NCBI GenBank assembly: GCA_024291935.2
Contig: CM044316.1
Location: forward strand, 77,330,501 to 77,394,500
Direction: 5' to 3'
Origin: Okapia johnstoni
Lineage: Eukaryota; Chordata; Mammalia; Artiodactyla; Giraffidae
Length of the DNA: 64,000 nucleotides
The notes under the pieces are model-generated. The model worked only from the letters and a program-made list of their open reading frames with translations, had not been told where the DNA came from and ran no database searches. Positions 32,430-44,526 of the stretch are shown one piece after another. The translations under genes and the position numbers were made by a program. Within the stretch, counting starts at the first letter, position 1. Each line of letters opens with the position of its first letter.

Positions 32430-34850
32430 TTAAATTATTTTAAAAACTCATTCTGCCAATCCTTACCTTCTGATTATTTAATCCTTACCTTTTGATTATT
32501 ATTTGGATTAAATAATTACATTTTAATGTAACTACTGATGAGGTAGAATTTATGCATAACACTTTGATATCTGTTTTCTAAGTATTTTTGTTTCTCTATT
32601 CCTCCTTTTATTTGTATGTGAAATAGGTATTTTTAATATACCATTTTAATTCATCTTTTTTTTTTTTGAGTTATTGTATCAATGGTTGCTCTCTGTATTA
32701 CCATTAGCATCTTAATTTAAACAATCTAGTTTGGAGTAGTACCACTTTAATTTCAATACAACAAAAATACTTTGCTCCAATATAGCTCTTGTTCCCTTTC
32801 CCCTCCTTTGTGCTATTATTGTCATATTAATTACATTTTCTACATTATAAACCCATCAATACAGTTTTATAATTATAGCTCTATGCTGTTGTCTTCTAAG
32901 TTAGGAGGCAAAAAGGGTTACAAGCAAAACTACATTTATATTGTCTTTCATAATTTTTAATATAGTTTCCTTTAAGAGTGTTCTTTATGTGGATTTGAGT
33001 TCCTGTCTAGTGTTCTTTAATTTCAGCCTGAACTACTCCCTTTATTATTTCTTGTAGTTTAGGCCTTCTTGTCACAGATCTTCCAGTTTCTGCTTATCTG
33101 GGAAAGTCTCTGTTTCTCTTTTGTTTTTGAAGGATAGTTTTGCTAGATGTTAAATTCTTGAATGACAGTCTTTTTCTTTCAGCATTTTGACTATGTCATC
33201 CCTCTCCATGCTGGCCTCCATAGCTTCTGATAAGAAATCAGATGCTTTATTGAGGATCCCTTGAAATGATGAGTCATTTTTTTTTTCCTTGCTAATTTCA
33301 AGATTCTCCTTTTGCTGCTGTCTTTTGACAATTTGACTATGATGTATCAAGTGTGCATCAATTTGAGTTTACCCTACTTGGGCTTGTTGAGCTTCTTGGA
33401 TCTACAGATTAATGTTTTTCATTAAATTGAAAATGTCTCTGGTCATCACTTCTTCAAATGACCCCTGTGCCTCTTTCTCCTTTATCTCTTTCTGGAACTC
33501 TCATTATCTACATGAGATGCTTAATGGTGTCCCACAGGTCTCTTAGGCTCTATTAATCTTTCTTCCTTTTTTTTTTTCTTTTTCTCAATTGACTTACCAG
33601 CAAGTTTAATGATTCTTCTGCAAATTCAATCTGTTGTTGAGTCCCTCTAACGTATTTTTCTTTCCAGCTATTTTCTTTCTCAACTCCAAACTTTCTATTT
33701 AGATTTTCTTTTAATTTCTGTCTCTTTATTGATATTCTCTGTTTAGTGAGATGTTATTCTCAGACCTCCTTTTAATTCTTTTGGTATATTATCCTTTAGC
33801 TTTTAAAAAATATCTATAAGAGCTGATTTAAAGTCTTTGACTAGCAGCACCAACACTTAGACTTCCTTAAGGACAATTTCTGTTAGCTGTTTGTTCCCCT
33901 TGTGGTAGGGCAATATTTTTGTGGTTTTGTTGTTTTGTTTTATTTTTGTTTTGTATGTCTCATGATTTTAATAGAAAAGGGTAACTTTAAAAGATATAAT
34001 GGGACAGTTCTGAAACTTAGGGACCCACCCCCTCCATGGCTTATTATTGTTGCTGTTACTTTGTTGCTATTTTTTTGTTTGTTTACTGAATTTTTCTGAA
34101 CAAATTCTGTCAAGTGTGTGTATCTTATGGTGTTTAGCTACTAATATCTCTCCTTGATTATCTTTGTAGTCAGCCAGTGACTGGACATAGATTCCCTTAA
34201 ATGCCTTGAACCAATAAGTCATCTATTTTTTGCCTAAGGTTGCTGTGTGTGTGTGTATTGGTGCTCTGGCAGTTTACCACTCTGTATTAGCTTTAACTTA
34301 CTGATTGTACAAAACCCTATGGTTAGACAGAGGTGAGAGATAAGGGTGTTCTCAGGTTTTTTCTGAACACGTAAATAGTGTGCATAAGCATATGTCCTTC
34401 TAGATTTCCAGGAATATGCTGAATCTTTACAAAGCCTCCTGTGAACATCCCATTTCCCAGATATTCTTTTAAAGCCTTTTGGTCATTATCTTGTTTTTTC
34501 TGATTATTTTTGATAAACACCCTCAGGATGAGGCCTTTTCCACTGAACAAGCTCTGAGTCTAGTCAAATAATGACTAACCCTATGAATAAGAATTTTCTA
34601 GAAACTTCCATACATATCAAATAGTAGCAATTGTCTGGGGACGAAACATATTAAGGAGTTCTAAACCTGGTCAGCCCCCTTCATGAAGTAACTGCTAGGA
34701 TGCTGGTTTGCATTGTGAAACTGGGAAAAGGAAGATGGAAATAGGGCAAGTTAAAATGCTAAGAAGCTTATGTTCTTACCAAGTTTCAGCAGTTTTTCCT
34801 GAATAAACACTCCTTTGATTCTTTCAAGTTAATTTACACAGATCTGAAAA
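32430..34850 (-). mobile_element. Old L1 (L1M-type) 5' region, antisense
   Basis: Diagnostic plus-strand stretches are TACTTGGGCTTGTTGAGCTT, GATGGTGTCCCAC-like text at about 33522-33545, GTCTTTGACTAG near 33832, and CAGCCAGTGACTGGACATAG with AATAAGTCATC near 34171-34220. All fit the reverse complement of ancient L1 5' sequence. No frame is intact. Outer limits are approximate. Confidence 0.65.
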
Positions 34851-35255
34851 AGTTGATTTGACAATTATTGCCTTTATTTTCATTGCTTTTATGGAGTGGA
34901 TTCTCATAAGCACTTACTCTGCCATTCTGGAAGTTCCACTCCCTAATTCTGTTTAAATGGTAAACTAAATAGTGATTATTGCTTTAGCCAAAATTACATT
35001 GCATTGGCAGGATGGGTGGGGTTTATATGTTTGAAGGGTGTTTTCATGTGATGCAAGCAGAAGGGTAGAAAGAAAACCAAGTCCTCATCTTCTTCAGGGA
35101 GATTTAAGAGAAAATGCCCCAGCTAAGAAATCAGAAGCTGGAATTTCAATAATACCATTTAGAGAAAAAGGAAGTGACTATGAAAATAATCAGTTTAAAG
35201 AGGTAAAAGTGGTTGCATTTTGTGAGAGGCAGCAGAGAAGCAGAGACACAAGGTA
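34851..35255. other. Unclassified DNA, no gene seen
   Basis: The frame 35038-35313 (91 codons) has no known domain and runs into the BovB remnant at 35256, so it is unlikely to be a gene. Confidence 0.45.
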
Positions 35256-35457
35256 TGACTCTTTGTTGGTTGTTCAGTTGCTAAGTCAGAGTTTACTCAA
35301 ACTTACCTCCTGAGGTGACTAACTTTTGCAAACCCAGTCAAAGGGTTTGCAGCACACTGGTTGTGAAAGTTGGACCCTGTCCATCAAGAATTGATCCCAA
35401 CTGTGGTTTGGAGAAGACTCTTGAGAGTCCCTTGGACAACAAGGAGATCAAACCGTT
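35256..35457. mobile_element. Rearranged BovB remnant with parts in both orientations
   Basis: The left part is an antisense BovB 3' end (TTGTTCAGTTGCTAAGTC, then AGAGTTTACTCAAACTTA). A second degraded antisense piece near 35328-35360 has TTGCAGCACACTGG. The right part (35370-35456) is sense BovB ORF2, including GGAGAAGACTCTTGAGAGTC and AAGGAGATCAAACC. Confidence 0.75.
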
Positions 35458-36309
35458 TCTGGGATTGCAGATAGATAGAACATAAGTTTTCCCCTTGAAC
35501 TCAGTTTTCTAGGGATCTCAAGCAAGGAAATTGTGTTTTTTTCCTAATGTACCTGTAAAACTACTTTTCTTTTCAGACTAAATGCATACATATTGCTGAT
35601 AAAAATGTAATCTTAATCATATTAAAAAACAATGGGAAGGAGAAAAAAAGACACTAGAGAAGATAACATACTACATTTAAATGAGAAAATAAACCAAGAA
35701 AGATGGTATTTGATCCAAAAGCCACAGAATTCATTGGAAAGAAGACAAAGAGAAGTCCTGGACTGGTAGCTGAGGCATGGATCTAGAGTAGAGCAAGGGA
35801 ATAGAGGTCTGCAGGAGGGAGGTGCCACAACAAAACAAAACTGGCTGGCTTTCTGATGTCTGTTATTCTAGAAAACAATACCATGAGGCTTAACTCATGT
35901 AGCTTTTGGAGTGTTGGGGAAAAATTAGCAATATATACATAGAAAATCAAGAAAATAAACAGAAACAATTATTAAATTCAGAAAAAGCAAACCATGCCAC
36001 AAGTAAAAAAGTAATAACACAATTTAGTTAACAGTGAACAAGATTACATAATTGTAGTCATGTAAATTACTATATGTCACAGCTTTTGGCTATGACATAA
36101 ATATAATGTTAAGAAGAGAAAGCTTTCATGGTGGAAGAAAGCTAAATCCTCATCTGCCATCACAAGAAGTCAATGAAAAAATGGATACATGAAAAAAATT
36201 TTTCACAAAGACATACTATTTAGAAATGTAGTAGAGCCATGAGAAAAAATTCAATGAATTCAAAACTGTTGCCACTGGGATATGATGGCAAGAACTGCTA
36301 TTTTTTCTT
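35458..36309. other. Unclassified AT-rich DNA, no gene seen
   Basis: No named element was recognised. Confidence 0.45.
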
Positions 36310-36935
36310 TTTTTTTTACTCATATAATTTATCTGTTATTTACCTTTAAAAAAATAGACTTTTTTGAAGAACAGTTTAAATTTACAGAAAACTTGAGAAG
36401 ATTATACCATGTCCATACAGTCCACACCCAATATCACCTACTATTTAACACTGGATTTTAGTATTGTAGTACACTGCTTACAATTACTGAATAAATACTG
36501 GTGCATTATTATTAGGCAAAGTCCATACTCTGTTCACATTTTAGCTTTTACCCCATGTCTATTTTTGTGTTTCAGGATCCCTTCCAGGTTACCACATTAT
36601 ATAATATTTAGTTGCCATATCTCCATGGGCTCTCATGAGTGGAACAATTGCTTGGACATTTTTTTTAAATAACCTTGACAGTTGTGAGGAATAATGGTCA
36701 GGTATTTTGTAGGATGCCCCTCAACTGGAATTTGTCTGATGTTTTCCTCATGATTATTTTAGTGTTACAGGCTTTGGGGAAGAAGACCTCAGAGGTAAAG
36801 TGCCCTGTTCATTGTATCGTATTCTGGGTACATACTGTCAACATGACTCATCATTGTTGATGTTGGACTTAATCATCAGGCTGGGTAGAGTTTGTCATGT
36901 TTCTCCACTATAATCTCCCCTCTCCCTTCCATATT
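36310..36935 (-). mobile_element. L1M-type 3' UTR-like sequence, antisense (probable)
   Basis: The text CAGTCCACACCCAATATCAC, GGATCCCTTCCAGGTTACCA, GTCAGGTATTTTGTAGGATG and CAACATGACTCATCATTGTT follows the order of a common mammalian L1M 3' UTR in reverse complement. The orientation is inferred from that order. Confidence 0.55.
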
Positions 36936-39183
36936 GTACTTTCCAATGATTTTTTACACTATGTATATTTATTACTTTGAATTTAATTAAAATACATAGA
37001 TGTGTTCCAGATGTTGTTTCTGAACTATGTGGTACATTCCTAGAACTGTGAGCAACAGCCTGCAAAAGTGTAAGACAAGTAGCCAACAAAGAGCCATAGT
37101 AAGTACGGAGGAGCCTCTATACAAGAAGAGCAGCCTGTGGTACATCAGTATGAGCTGGAGCACCACCATCATCAGGTTCAAGATTAACTCTGGAATGTAG
37201 CTGCATGGATGGGTTAGAAACTGACGGGTAGTATAAGGGCCAGACGGTGAGAACTGAGATAGACTAAGTTGCCACAAGGCACAGAAGTAATCAAGACAAG
37301 TTCCCAGACAAACAGTTTGAATATCAGAAAGTCACAGATCTAACTGGGATTAATAATGGATCAGAAACTTAGGCAAGGAATCTGAATTACAGTAATGGAA
37401 GATCCTTTTTTTTAAAAAAAAGCAAACAACAACAAAAAAATGGCATTCTAAAGACATTTTGATTCAAGTCAGGGACAATTTCTGAATATAGGAACCAGTT
37501 TCATTTATTACCTTCCTTGAGGATTTAAGCTGGAGTCCTTGAGGCTAGGCTGGATCTCTTGACTGGAGTAGGGAATGAAGAAGCAGCATTTCTGGTGTAA
37601 CATAAATCATATCTTGGTGATGTATGTCATAAAGGTTCAATCAAATGGCACAGTTAACATTTTATGTGCTTGACAAATTGAAGCTAGTATTCCTTCCATC
37701 TCCAGAAGTATATAAGTCTCTATTTTGAGTCAGAAAGAATAAAAAACCCCATTTTCTTTGGGATATTTTTCTAGAACTGATGGCCTCTAAAACAATCATC
37801 AAAATTGCTTTCCCACATAGTTTTATAAGGGACAGTGGAGGGTGGCAAACCTTTGTCTAATCTAAATCACCCCTCCTGGGTGTTAAAGTTATTTTTATGC
37901 AGAAGTAGAAGAATCATCTTCATTGTGATCCCCCTTCCCCTTACCCACTTCATTCATCCATGGAAGTGACTGGTTAGAAAAGATTCTCAGAGCAATTGTC
38001 CATCCTCACAGGGAAAAAAGCTGGTTATTAATTAAATTGAGTAATTTGGACCTCTAAAATGTCCTAGAACTCTATGAGAGGTCAGGGCTACAAAGTAAAT
38101 TGGACACAGAGACTGACCTCAACAAGCTCACATTCTAGTAAGGAATCAAGGCAAGAACACAGCCTTGCCCCCAGAGTGACTAAGGCTCTGATTAGGATAA
38201 GCCACATGATGCCATGGAATTCTCCTAAGGATTATCTAACCCAATCTTGGGGGCAAGAGAGCTTGTTGGATTAAAGATTTTATCAAAAGATCTGTTGTAA
38301 TCAAGGAAAGGAACTGTTGCAACAGAGAGAATACTCAGACTGTAAGATCTGCAAACATCTGAAAGGTCATACAAGAAAGGAATTTTCTCTTTACAGGGAA
38401 TAGAAAAGGCTGGAAGGAAAACGGTCCAAGGGAGTAAGATAAGCAGGTGGTGTGATGGGACAGCTGATCAAGGAAGCTCTTTCCTTGTGGTCAACTGATC
38501 ACCTGGAGAGGCTGCTAAGGAGGGACTGCTCTGTTAACAAAGCCCTTCAAGACTGGGGGTGTAGCAAAGTTCAGGTGCCTGGGAGATCGAGAGAAGCCTG
38601 CCTAAAGTTTAGTCAACTCAAGGATTCCATTCAGACTGGTCAGTGGGGACAAACAGTTCAACAAATCATTTATGAGACAAAGAATGGGAAATTGGAGGGT
38701 CTGTGTCTGGCCTCACCACAGGTAGCAAGGAGGGTGTTAGTGAGTCTTATCTAAGAAGAGAAAGTTTGGTTCTTTGCAGTAAGCTTTATCCTGGAACATA
38801 AAACAGGGGAAGGACTGGAGGAATTTACTAATCATAGCTTTTTCCAGGAGCACAGGGCTCAGGTCAAGTTCAACATTATCAATATCTAAACTGATACTAT
38901 TAGGAAAATCAATGGAACATTAGAGACGGCAGACAACAGTCACGAGGGAGGACAAACGTGGTACATTCAGGCGAGCTGAGGCATTGGTGAAGCTGATCTC
39001 AGGCTCCTCCTGTAACAATTCAGAAAGAAATATTTCCTTGAATTTTAAGGAATGGTAGTCAAATGCCTAAAAAGATGTTGGCCTGTGAGATGGAGTAAAC
39101 ATGTTGTAAAAACAAATCTAGGCAATATGAGCTATGAAACTACTGAAGAGTTTTACTATGGAAGACATGCTTGCATCCTAATT
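36936..39183. other. Unclassified block with slightly higher GC around 38.1-38.8 kb
   Basis: No known repeat or gene is firmly recognised. A phrase near 38115 (CAAGCTCACATTCTAGTAAG) recalls a reversed L2 3' end. A 100-codon frame at 38452-38754 and a 66-codon frame at 38074-38274 contain no domain I know. Splice-site or conservation data would be needed to call an exon. Confidence 0.4.
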
Positions 39184-39257
39184 GCATGCTAAGTCACTTC
39201 AGTCCTGTCTGACTCTTTGCAACCCTATGGACTATATGTGAGGCTCCTCTGACTAAG
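39184..39257 (-). mobile_element. BovA/Bov-tA 3' fragment, antisense
   Basis: GCATGCTAAGTCACTTCAGT and GACTCTTTGCAACCCTATGG mark the SINE 3' part; it decays after GAGGCTCCTCTGACT. GAAGACATGC upstream and GAAGACAATGC downstream could be a diverged duplication. Confidence 0.75.
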
Positions 39258-39671
39258 GAAGACAATGCACTTCAGGTGAGAAAGCAGTCATTGTAATCAG
39301 ATTGAGGGCGGACACTTGGTTTGATCTGAGATAAGATATCAGATTTTTATATCAGAAGGCCAAGAGGCAGAACTATATAAAACAGACCTATTTTCTGGAC
39401 AATGATTTTTTTTTATATATCCCCAAAAGCATAGACAAGAAGAGCAAAAAAAAAAATGGAGACAAATGATAAAAAGCCTCTGCACAGCAAAGGATATAAC
39501 CAGCAGAGTGAAAAGGCCTGTAGAATGGAAGAATATATTTGCAAATCATATACCTAATATGGGATTAATATCCAAAATTTATGGATAAAACTCAATAGTA
39601 TAAAAACAAAACCAGATAATCGGATTTAAAAATGGGCAAAAGACCTGAATAGACATTTTTCAAAAGAAACA

Positions 39672-39932
39672 CGAATACTGGAGTGGGTAGCCGTTCCCTT
39701 CTCCAGGGGATCTTCCTAACCCAGGGATCGAACCCAGGTCTTCTGATTGCAGGTGGATTCTTTACCATCTGAGCCACCTGCTGCTGCTGCTAAGTCACTT
39801 CAGTCGTGTCTGACTCTGTGCAACCCCATAGATGGCAGCCCACCAGGCTTCTCTCTCCATGGGATTCTCCAGGCAAGAACACTGGAGCGGGTTGCCATGT
39901 CCTTCTCCAATATCTGAGCCACCAGGGAAGCC
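39672..39932 (-). mobile_element. Bov-tA SINE, antisense, inside L1 and carrying a BovA
   Basis: The tRNA-like head (reverse of GCTTCCCTGGTGGCTCAGAT) is intact at the right, but the 3' part is missing: the left edge starts mid-body at CGAATACTGGAGTGGG. The duplication CAAAAGAAACA lies at 39661-39671 and 39933-39943. Confidence 0.9.
39779..39911 (-). mobile_element. BovA monomer SINE, antisense, inside Bov-tA
   Basis: A TGCTGCTGCTGC tail leads into TAAGTCACTTCAGTCGTGTC and a single monomer to CATGTCCTTCTCCAAT. The 12-bp duplication ATCTGAGCCACC of the host SINE is at 39767-39778 and 39912-39923. Confidence 0.95.
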
Positions 39933-40754
39933 CAAAAGAAACATACAAATAGCCAACAGGGATATGAAAAATTGCTCAGTATCACTAACCATAAGGGAAA
40001 TGAAAATAAAAACCACAATGAGATATCACCTTACATCCACTAGAATGACTACTATCAAAAGGACAAAAGAACAAATCTCGACAACAATGTGAAGAAATGA
40101 AAACCCTTGTACACTGTTAGTGGGAATGTAACTTAGTACAGACATTACAGAAAACAATACAAAAGATTCCTCAGAGAATTACAAACGGAACTATCATATT
40201 ATCCAGCAATCCCACTTCTGGGCATATAGCCAAAGGAAATGAAATCAGTTATCTAGAAGACATATTTGTTCTCTAATGTTCATTGTAGCATTGTTCACAA
40301 TAGCTATGATTCCGAAACAACCTAAATGTCCATCTACAGATGAATGGATAAAGAAAATGTGATATATACATACAATGAATTATTATTCATCCTTATAAAA
40401 AGACAAATCATGCCATTTTTGACAGCATGGATGAAATTAAATGACATTATGCTAGGTGAAATAAGCCAAACACAGAAAGAAAAATACTGTGTGTTCTTAC
40501 TTATATATTTGGAATCTAAAAAGTTGAACTCATAGAAGCAAAAATGTAGAATGGTCGTTTCCAGAGGCAGAAGTCTGGGGAATATGGGAAAATGTTGGTT
40601 AAAGGTACAAGGTTTTGGTGATACAGAATGAGTAAGTTCTGAGATCTAATGTACAGCACAGTAACTATAGTTAATACTATCTTGTATGCTTGAATACTAC
40701 TATACTGCATGCTATATATATTGAAATTTACTGAGTACATCTTATATGTTCTTA

Positions 40755-40955
40755 GAAGAAGAAGTGAAGTCACTCAGTCATGTCCGACTCTTTGTTACCC
40801 CTTGGACTGTAGCCTGCCAGGCTTCTCCATCCATTGGATTTTCCAGGCAAGAATACTGGAGTGGGTTGCCATTTCCTTCTCCAGGGGATCTTCCCAACCG
40901 AGGGATTGAACCAGGGTCTCCCATGTTACAGGCAGACTCCTTAACATCTGAGCCA
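40755..40955 (-). mobile_element. Bov-tA SINE, antisense, inside L1 3' UTR
   Basis: It runs from GAAGAAGAAGTGAAGTCACT to the head at TTAACATCTGAGCCA. The duplication TATATGTTCTTA is at 40743-40754 and 40956-40967. Confidence 0.95.
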
Positions 40956-41268
40956 TATATGTTCTTACAACAACAAAAAAACAATAACTATGTGAGATGA
41001 TGAGCATGTTAATTAGCTTGACTGTAGTATTCATTTCACAATGTATAAGAATATCAAAACATCAAGTAGTACATCATAAATATATATTGTCAATTATATG
41101 TCAGTATGGCTGGAAAATCAATTTTTTAAAGGCCTGTTTTAAGCCAACTAGATGACTGTGAACCCACTATGATGTGTCATACTTCACCATGTTTCTATTC
41201 TCAATAAAAATAACTTTGAATTAAACAATGCATTCATATGACTCATCGCATTTAAAGACCTAACTAGG

Positions 41269-41385
41269 TTGGCAACCCACTTCAGTATTCTTGCTTGGGA
41301 AAACCCATGCACAGAGGAGCCTGATGGGCTACAAGTCCATAGGGTTGCAAAAGAGTTGGACATGACTTAGGGACTAACCAACAAG
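41269..41385 (+). mobile_element. Bov-tA/BovA SINE, 5'-truncated, sense
   Basis: GTTGGCAACCCACTTCAGTA to GACATGACTTAGGGACTAAC. No clear duplication was found. Confidence 0.87.
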
Positions 41386-42066
41386 TTAGTATATCCAGTA
41401 CTGATCCAGAGCCATAAGTGCATCATGGCAGAAATCAAATGTCTCCCAAACAAATTTCTCCTTTAGAGACAATGTTTCAGTCTTCTCAAAGGTACACTTA
41501 CATTCCTATTCCCAGACTTGGACTCCAGAGAAAGTTCCCTAACTATTGTACCCAAGAAATAAAACCTCCATCTTCCCCATAATACCACAAAATCAAGACC
41601 ATGTTTCTTCCAAACAAGAAATAACATAGATTAATACCATATCTGTTTAACATAGTCAATTCAACAAATATTAAGCGAGTAGAGCTTTTTTGGGATTTGG
41701 GGGTCTTTTTTTGTTTTTTGTTTTTTATTTATTTTTACTGTTTTTCTTGATGAGATTAACTTGGAAACTATAACCTCTCTTATCATTGGATAGATTCTGA
41801 AAATGCTATCATCTCTAATATTAGTATTTTTTTCATAGACCTTCTCTCTTTCATTCATTCATCTAGCAATTACTTAGTGACTGTGATGTGTGAGGAAATG
41901 TGCTGGGCTCTGGGGATACAAAGCCAGGTAAGACAAGACTCTATACACAAAGATTTCATGGTAATGAAAAAAAAAAAGCATCCATAGAGTAACAATACAC
42001 TGTATATGTATCATGTACTAATTTACAAGCTATGAAGTGAGTTCCTTCATTCTCCAAAACCTCATT
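41386..42066. other. Mostly unclassified, with a reversed L2 3' end
   Basis: Only the L2-like stretch at 41848-41930 was recognised. A T-rich tract lies at about 41700-41755 and an A-run at 41967-41979. Confidence 0.45.
41848..41930 (-). mobile_element. L2 LINE 3' end, antisense
   Basis: TTTCATTCATTCATCTAGCA, then GTGCTGGGCTCTGGGGATAC is the reverse complement of the L2 3' terminus with its ATGAATGAA tail. Confidence 0.7.
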
Positions 42067-42074
42067 CTGCTCCC

Positions 42075-42437
42075 TTCCCCTGTTCACGGGGTTCTCAAGG
42101 CAAGAATACTGAAGTGTTTTGCCATTCCCTTCTCCAGCGGACGACCATGTTTTGTCAGAACTCTCCACCATGACCCTTCTGTCTTGGGTGGCCCTACATG
42201 GCATGGCTCATAGTTTCATTGAGTTAGACAAGGCTGTGATCCATGTGATCAGTTTGGGTGGTTTTCTGTGATTGTAGTTTTCATTCTGTCTGCCCTCTGA
42301 TGGATAAGGAAAAGAAGTTTGTGGAAGCTTCGTGATAGGAAGGACTGGCTGTGGGAGAATCTGGGTCTTGCTCTGATGGGTGGGGCCATGTTCAGTAAAT
42401 CTTTAATCCAATTTTCTGTTGATGGTGGGGCTGGCCT
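42075..42437 (-). mobile_element. BovB 5' region in inverted orientation
   Basis: It aligns by eye to 3634-4000 of the long BovB, including the ORF1-like start (minus strand MPCRATQDRRVMVESSDKTW) and AATAAATCTTTAATCCAA-type leader text near 42395. It joins directly to sense BovB at about 42438. Confidence 0.9.
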
Positions 42438-42950
42438 GAGACAACCTAGACAGCATATTAAAAAGCAGAGACATTACTTTGCTAACAAAGGTCCATCTAG
42501 TCAAAGCTATGGTTTTTCCAGTAGTCATATATGGATGTGAGAGTTGGACCATAAAGAAAGCAGAGGGCCCAAGAATTGATGCTTTTGAACTGTGGTGTTG
42601 GAGAAGACTCTTGAGAGTCCCTTCAACTGGAAGGAGATCAAACCAGTCAAACCTAAAGGAAATCAGTCCTGGATATTCATTGGAAGGACTGATGCTGAAG
42701 CTAATGCTTTAGTACTTTGGCCACCTGATGCGAAGAACTGACTTATTGAAAAAGATCCTGATGCTGGGAAAGTTTGAAGGCAGGAGAAGAAGGGGACAAC
42801 AGAGGATGAGATGGTTGGATGGCATCAGTGACTTGATGGGCTTGAGTTTGAGCAAGCTTGAGTTGGTGATGGACAGGGAGGCCTGGTGTGCTGCAGGCCA
42901 TGGGGTTGCAAAGAGTCGGATATGACTGAGTGACTGAACTGAACTGAACT
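42438..42950 (+). mobile_element. BovB ORF2 3' part and tail, sense
   Basis: Starting at GAGACAACCTAGACAGCATA, it encodes [20 protein letters not shown] and the basic [11 protein letters not shown] stretch, broken by frameshifts, and ends in CTGAA units. CTGCTCC at 42067-42073 and 42956-42962 may be a 7-bp duplication enclosing both BovB parts. Confidence 0.92.
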
Positions 42951-42962
42951 GCCCCCTGCTCC

Positions 42963-44526
42963 AGTATTATTATATGGCTGGTGCATTTTTAAAGGGTTGT
43001 CAAAAACCAAAACAAAAGAACTTCTTATGTGCCTACAAAGACTAAAATGTTTAGTATCTCATTCTTAAAGAAAAAGCTTTCTGACCTCTGCTCAAGACCA
43101 GCGATTCATAAATGAAGATGTTTCACAAAATCACTTGTGAACTTTGTTAAATAAAATATGTATGGTGGATAGGATCCTGGCATTGGAAATTTCACCAAAA
43201 TTGGGTGATTCTCATGTGTTCTGTGACTGAGAAGCTTTGATATATCCACTTCCCCTAAAACAGTTTCCAGAACACTTACCTGGGTTTATAGAGACTCTTA
43301 GCAAGGACTTTTTTCATTAGCACATCTTGCTCTATACATCACAAAATATTCCTTTCACCCTATGTCACATGCCTTGGTAAGATAGCCTCCTACCTCTTAT
43401 GAAACAACATTTTAAATTAAGATAGTTCTTTGAAAGACATAATATACATTAACATCTATTATATACTTTGATTCTAATAGTAATATGGCCTAGAATGACT
43501 ATGTAACAGGTTGAAAAAACTAAGATTTAGAGAAGTCAAATGCTCAAAGTCATATAGGACTTCTGACTCCAATTTCATTGTTCTTTCCCAACACTGTCTC
43601 CTACTTACTTTTTTGATTCTCCATTGAAATAGACTATGAAGTCTATTCTTACTACCCAGTAGCAAAATTTCATTACATTCCATAAATCTGTTAGCTAAAG
43701 AACGTAATTCCTGTTTAACTTGAGTGCCTGTATGTCTTAAGGCAGACTTGTGTTACAATAATTCCTCTAATTTGCAAGCACTTTTTCACATATATTAAGT
43801 ACTTGAAATAAACTAGAAGCTAACTCCTACTAGGGTATAAATGGAGAAAAAAGTATCTCTCTAGAGCATTATTCAACATAAAACTCATGAAATAATTTGC
43901 AGAGGCACAAAGTTCATCCTGCCTGAGCAAATTAAACAATTTTGTTAACCCTGATGTCTTTTGTTAGAAGCGAAATTTATGATAACCGTATTGGCTCTGT
44001 ACTACATAGCACCCGAAAGCCTTTGTTTGCTCTCAGCTAGAGCTATTTCTACCCCAGGATATTGATATTCTTCTACTTAATAAAAAAGTATTCCAACTAA
44101 AAATAAATATAAATGCCACATTTTATTTTGAGTAGGGCTTCACAGATGCTTATTATATTATCAAAAATAATTAAATGATAAAATATTAAAAGACTACAGG
44201 GTAAATTTGTGTAGAATGTAGTAATAATTTTTGGTTCCCTTCTGGAATTAGGCAATTTCAGAAAATAAGTACAGTGTATCAATAAAGGGATCTAAGTAGG
44301 AGACTTGTTTCTAGAGAACTTGTTAAATGTCCCATTTTCTGGTATAACTCTGCCTTCTTCACTGACAGTTGAAGATTTTTCCTTGGTCTGCCTATCTGCT
44401 TAAGTTTGTATGGGGCACATAAGGTAGCCATTATCTGTTACATGTAATAAATTTATAGTCAAGCCAAATCAAATCTTCTGCTTTCTCCTCTGCTCTACTG
44501 CCTCCCAGGGTGCCTAGAAATATATT
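42963..44526. other. Mostly unclassified DNA with a MIR relic
   Basis: No gene was recognised. The MIR-like piece at 43505-43610 is the only assignable repeat. Confidence 0.45.
43505..43610 (-). mobile_element. MIR SINE relic, antisense
   Basis: AGAAGTCAAATGCTCAAAGT and GACTTCTGACTCCAATTTCA follow the reverse-complement order of the MIR core and its downstream part. Confidence 0.55.

Larger units (their letters stand above)
39410..41130 (+). mobile_element. L1 (L1MA/L1MB-like) ORF2 end and 3' UTR, sense
   Basis: ORF2-derived text begins near AAAAGCCTCTGCACAGCAAA and continues through AATCCCACTTCTGGGCATAT and GATGAATGGATAAAGAAAAT. The 3' UTR includes AGTTCTGAGATCTAATGTAC and ATTTCACAATGTATAAGAAT. 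It ends near CTGGAAAATCAATTTTTTAA. It is interrupted by SINEs at 39672-39932 and 40755-40955. Frames are broken. Confidence 0.9.
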
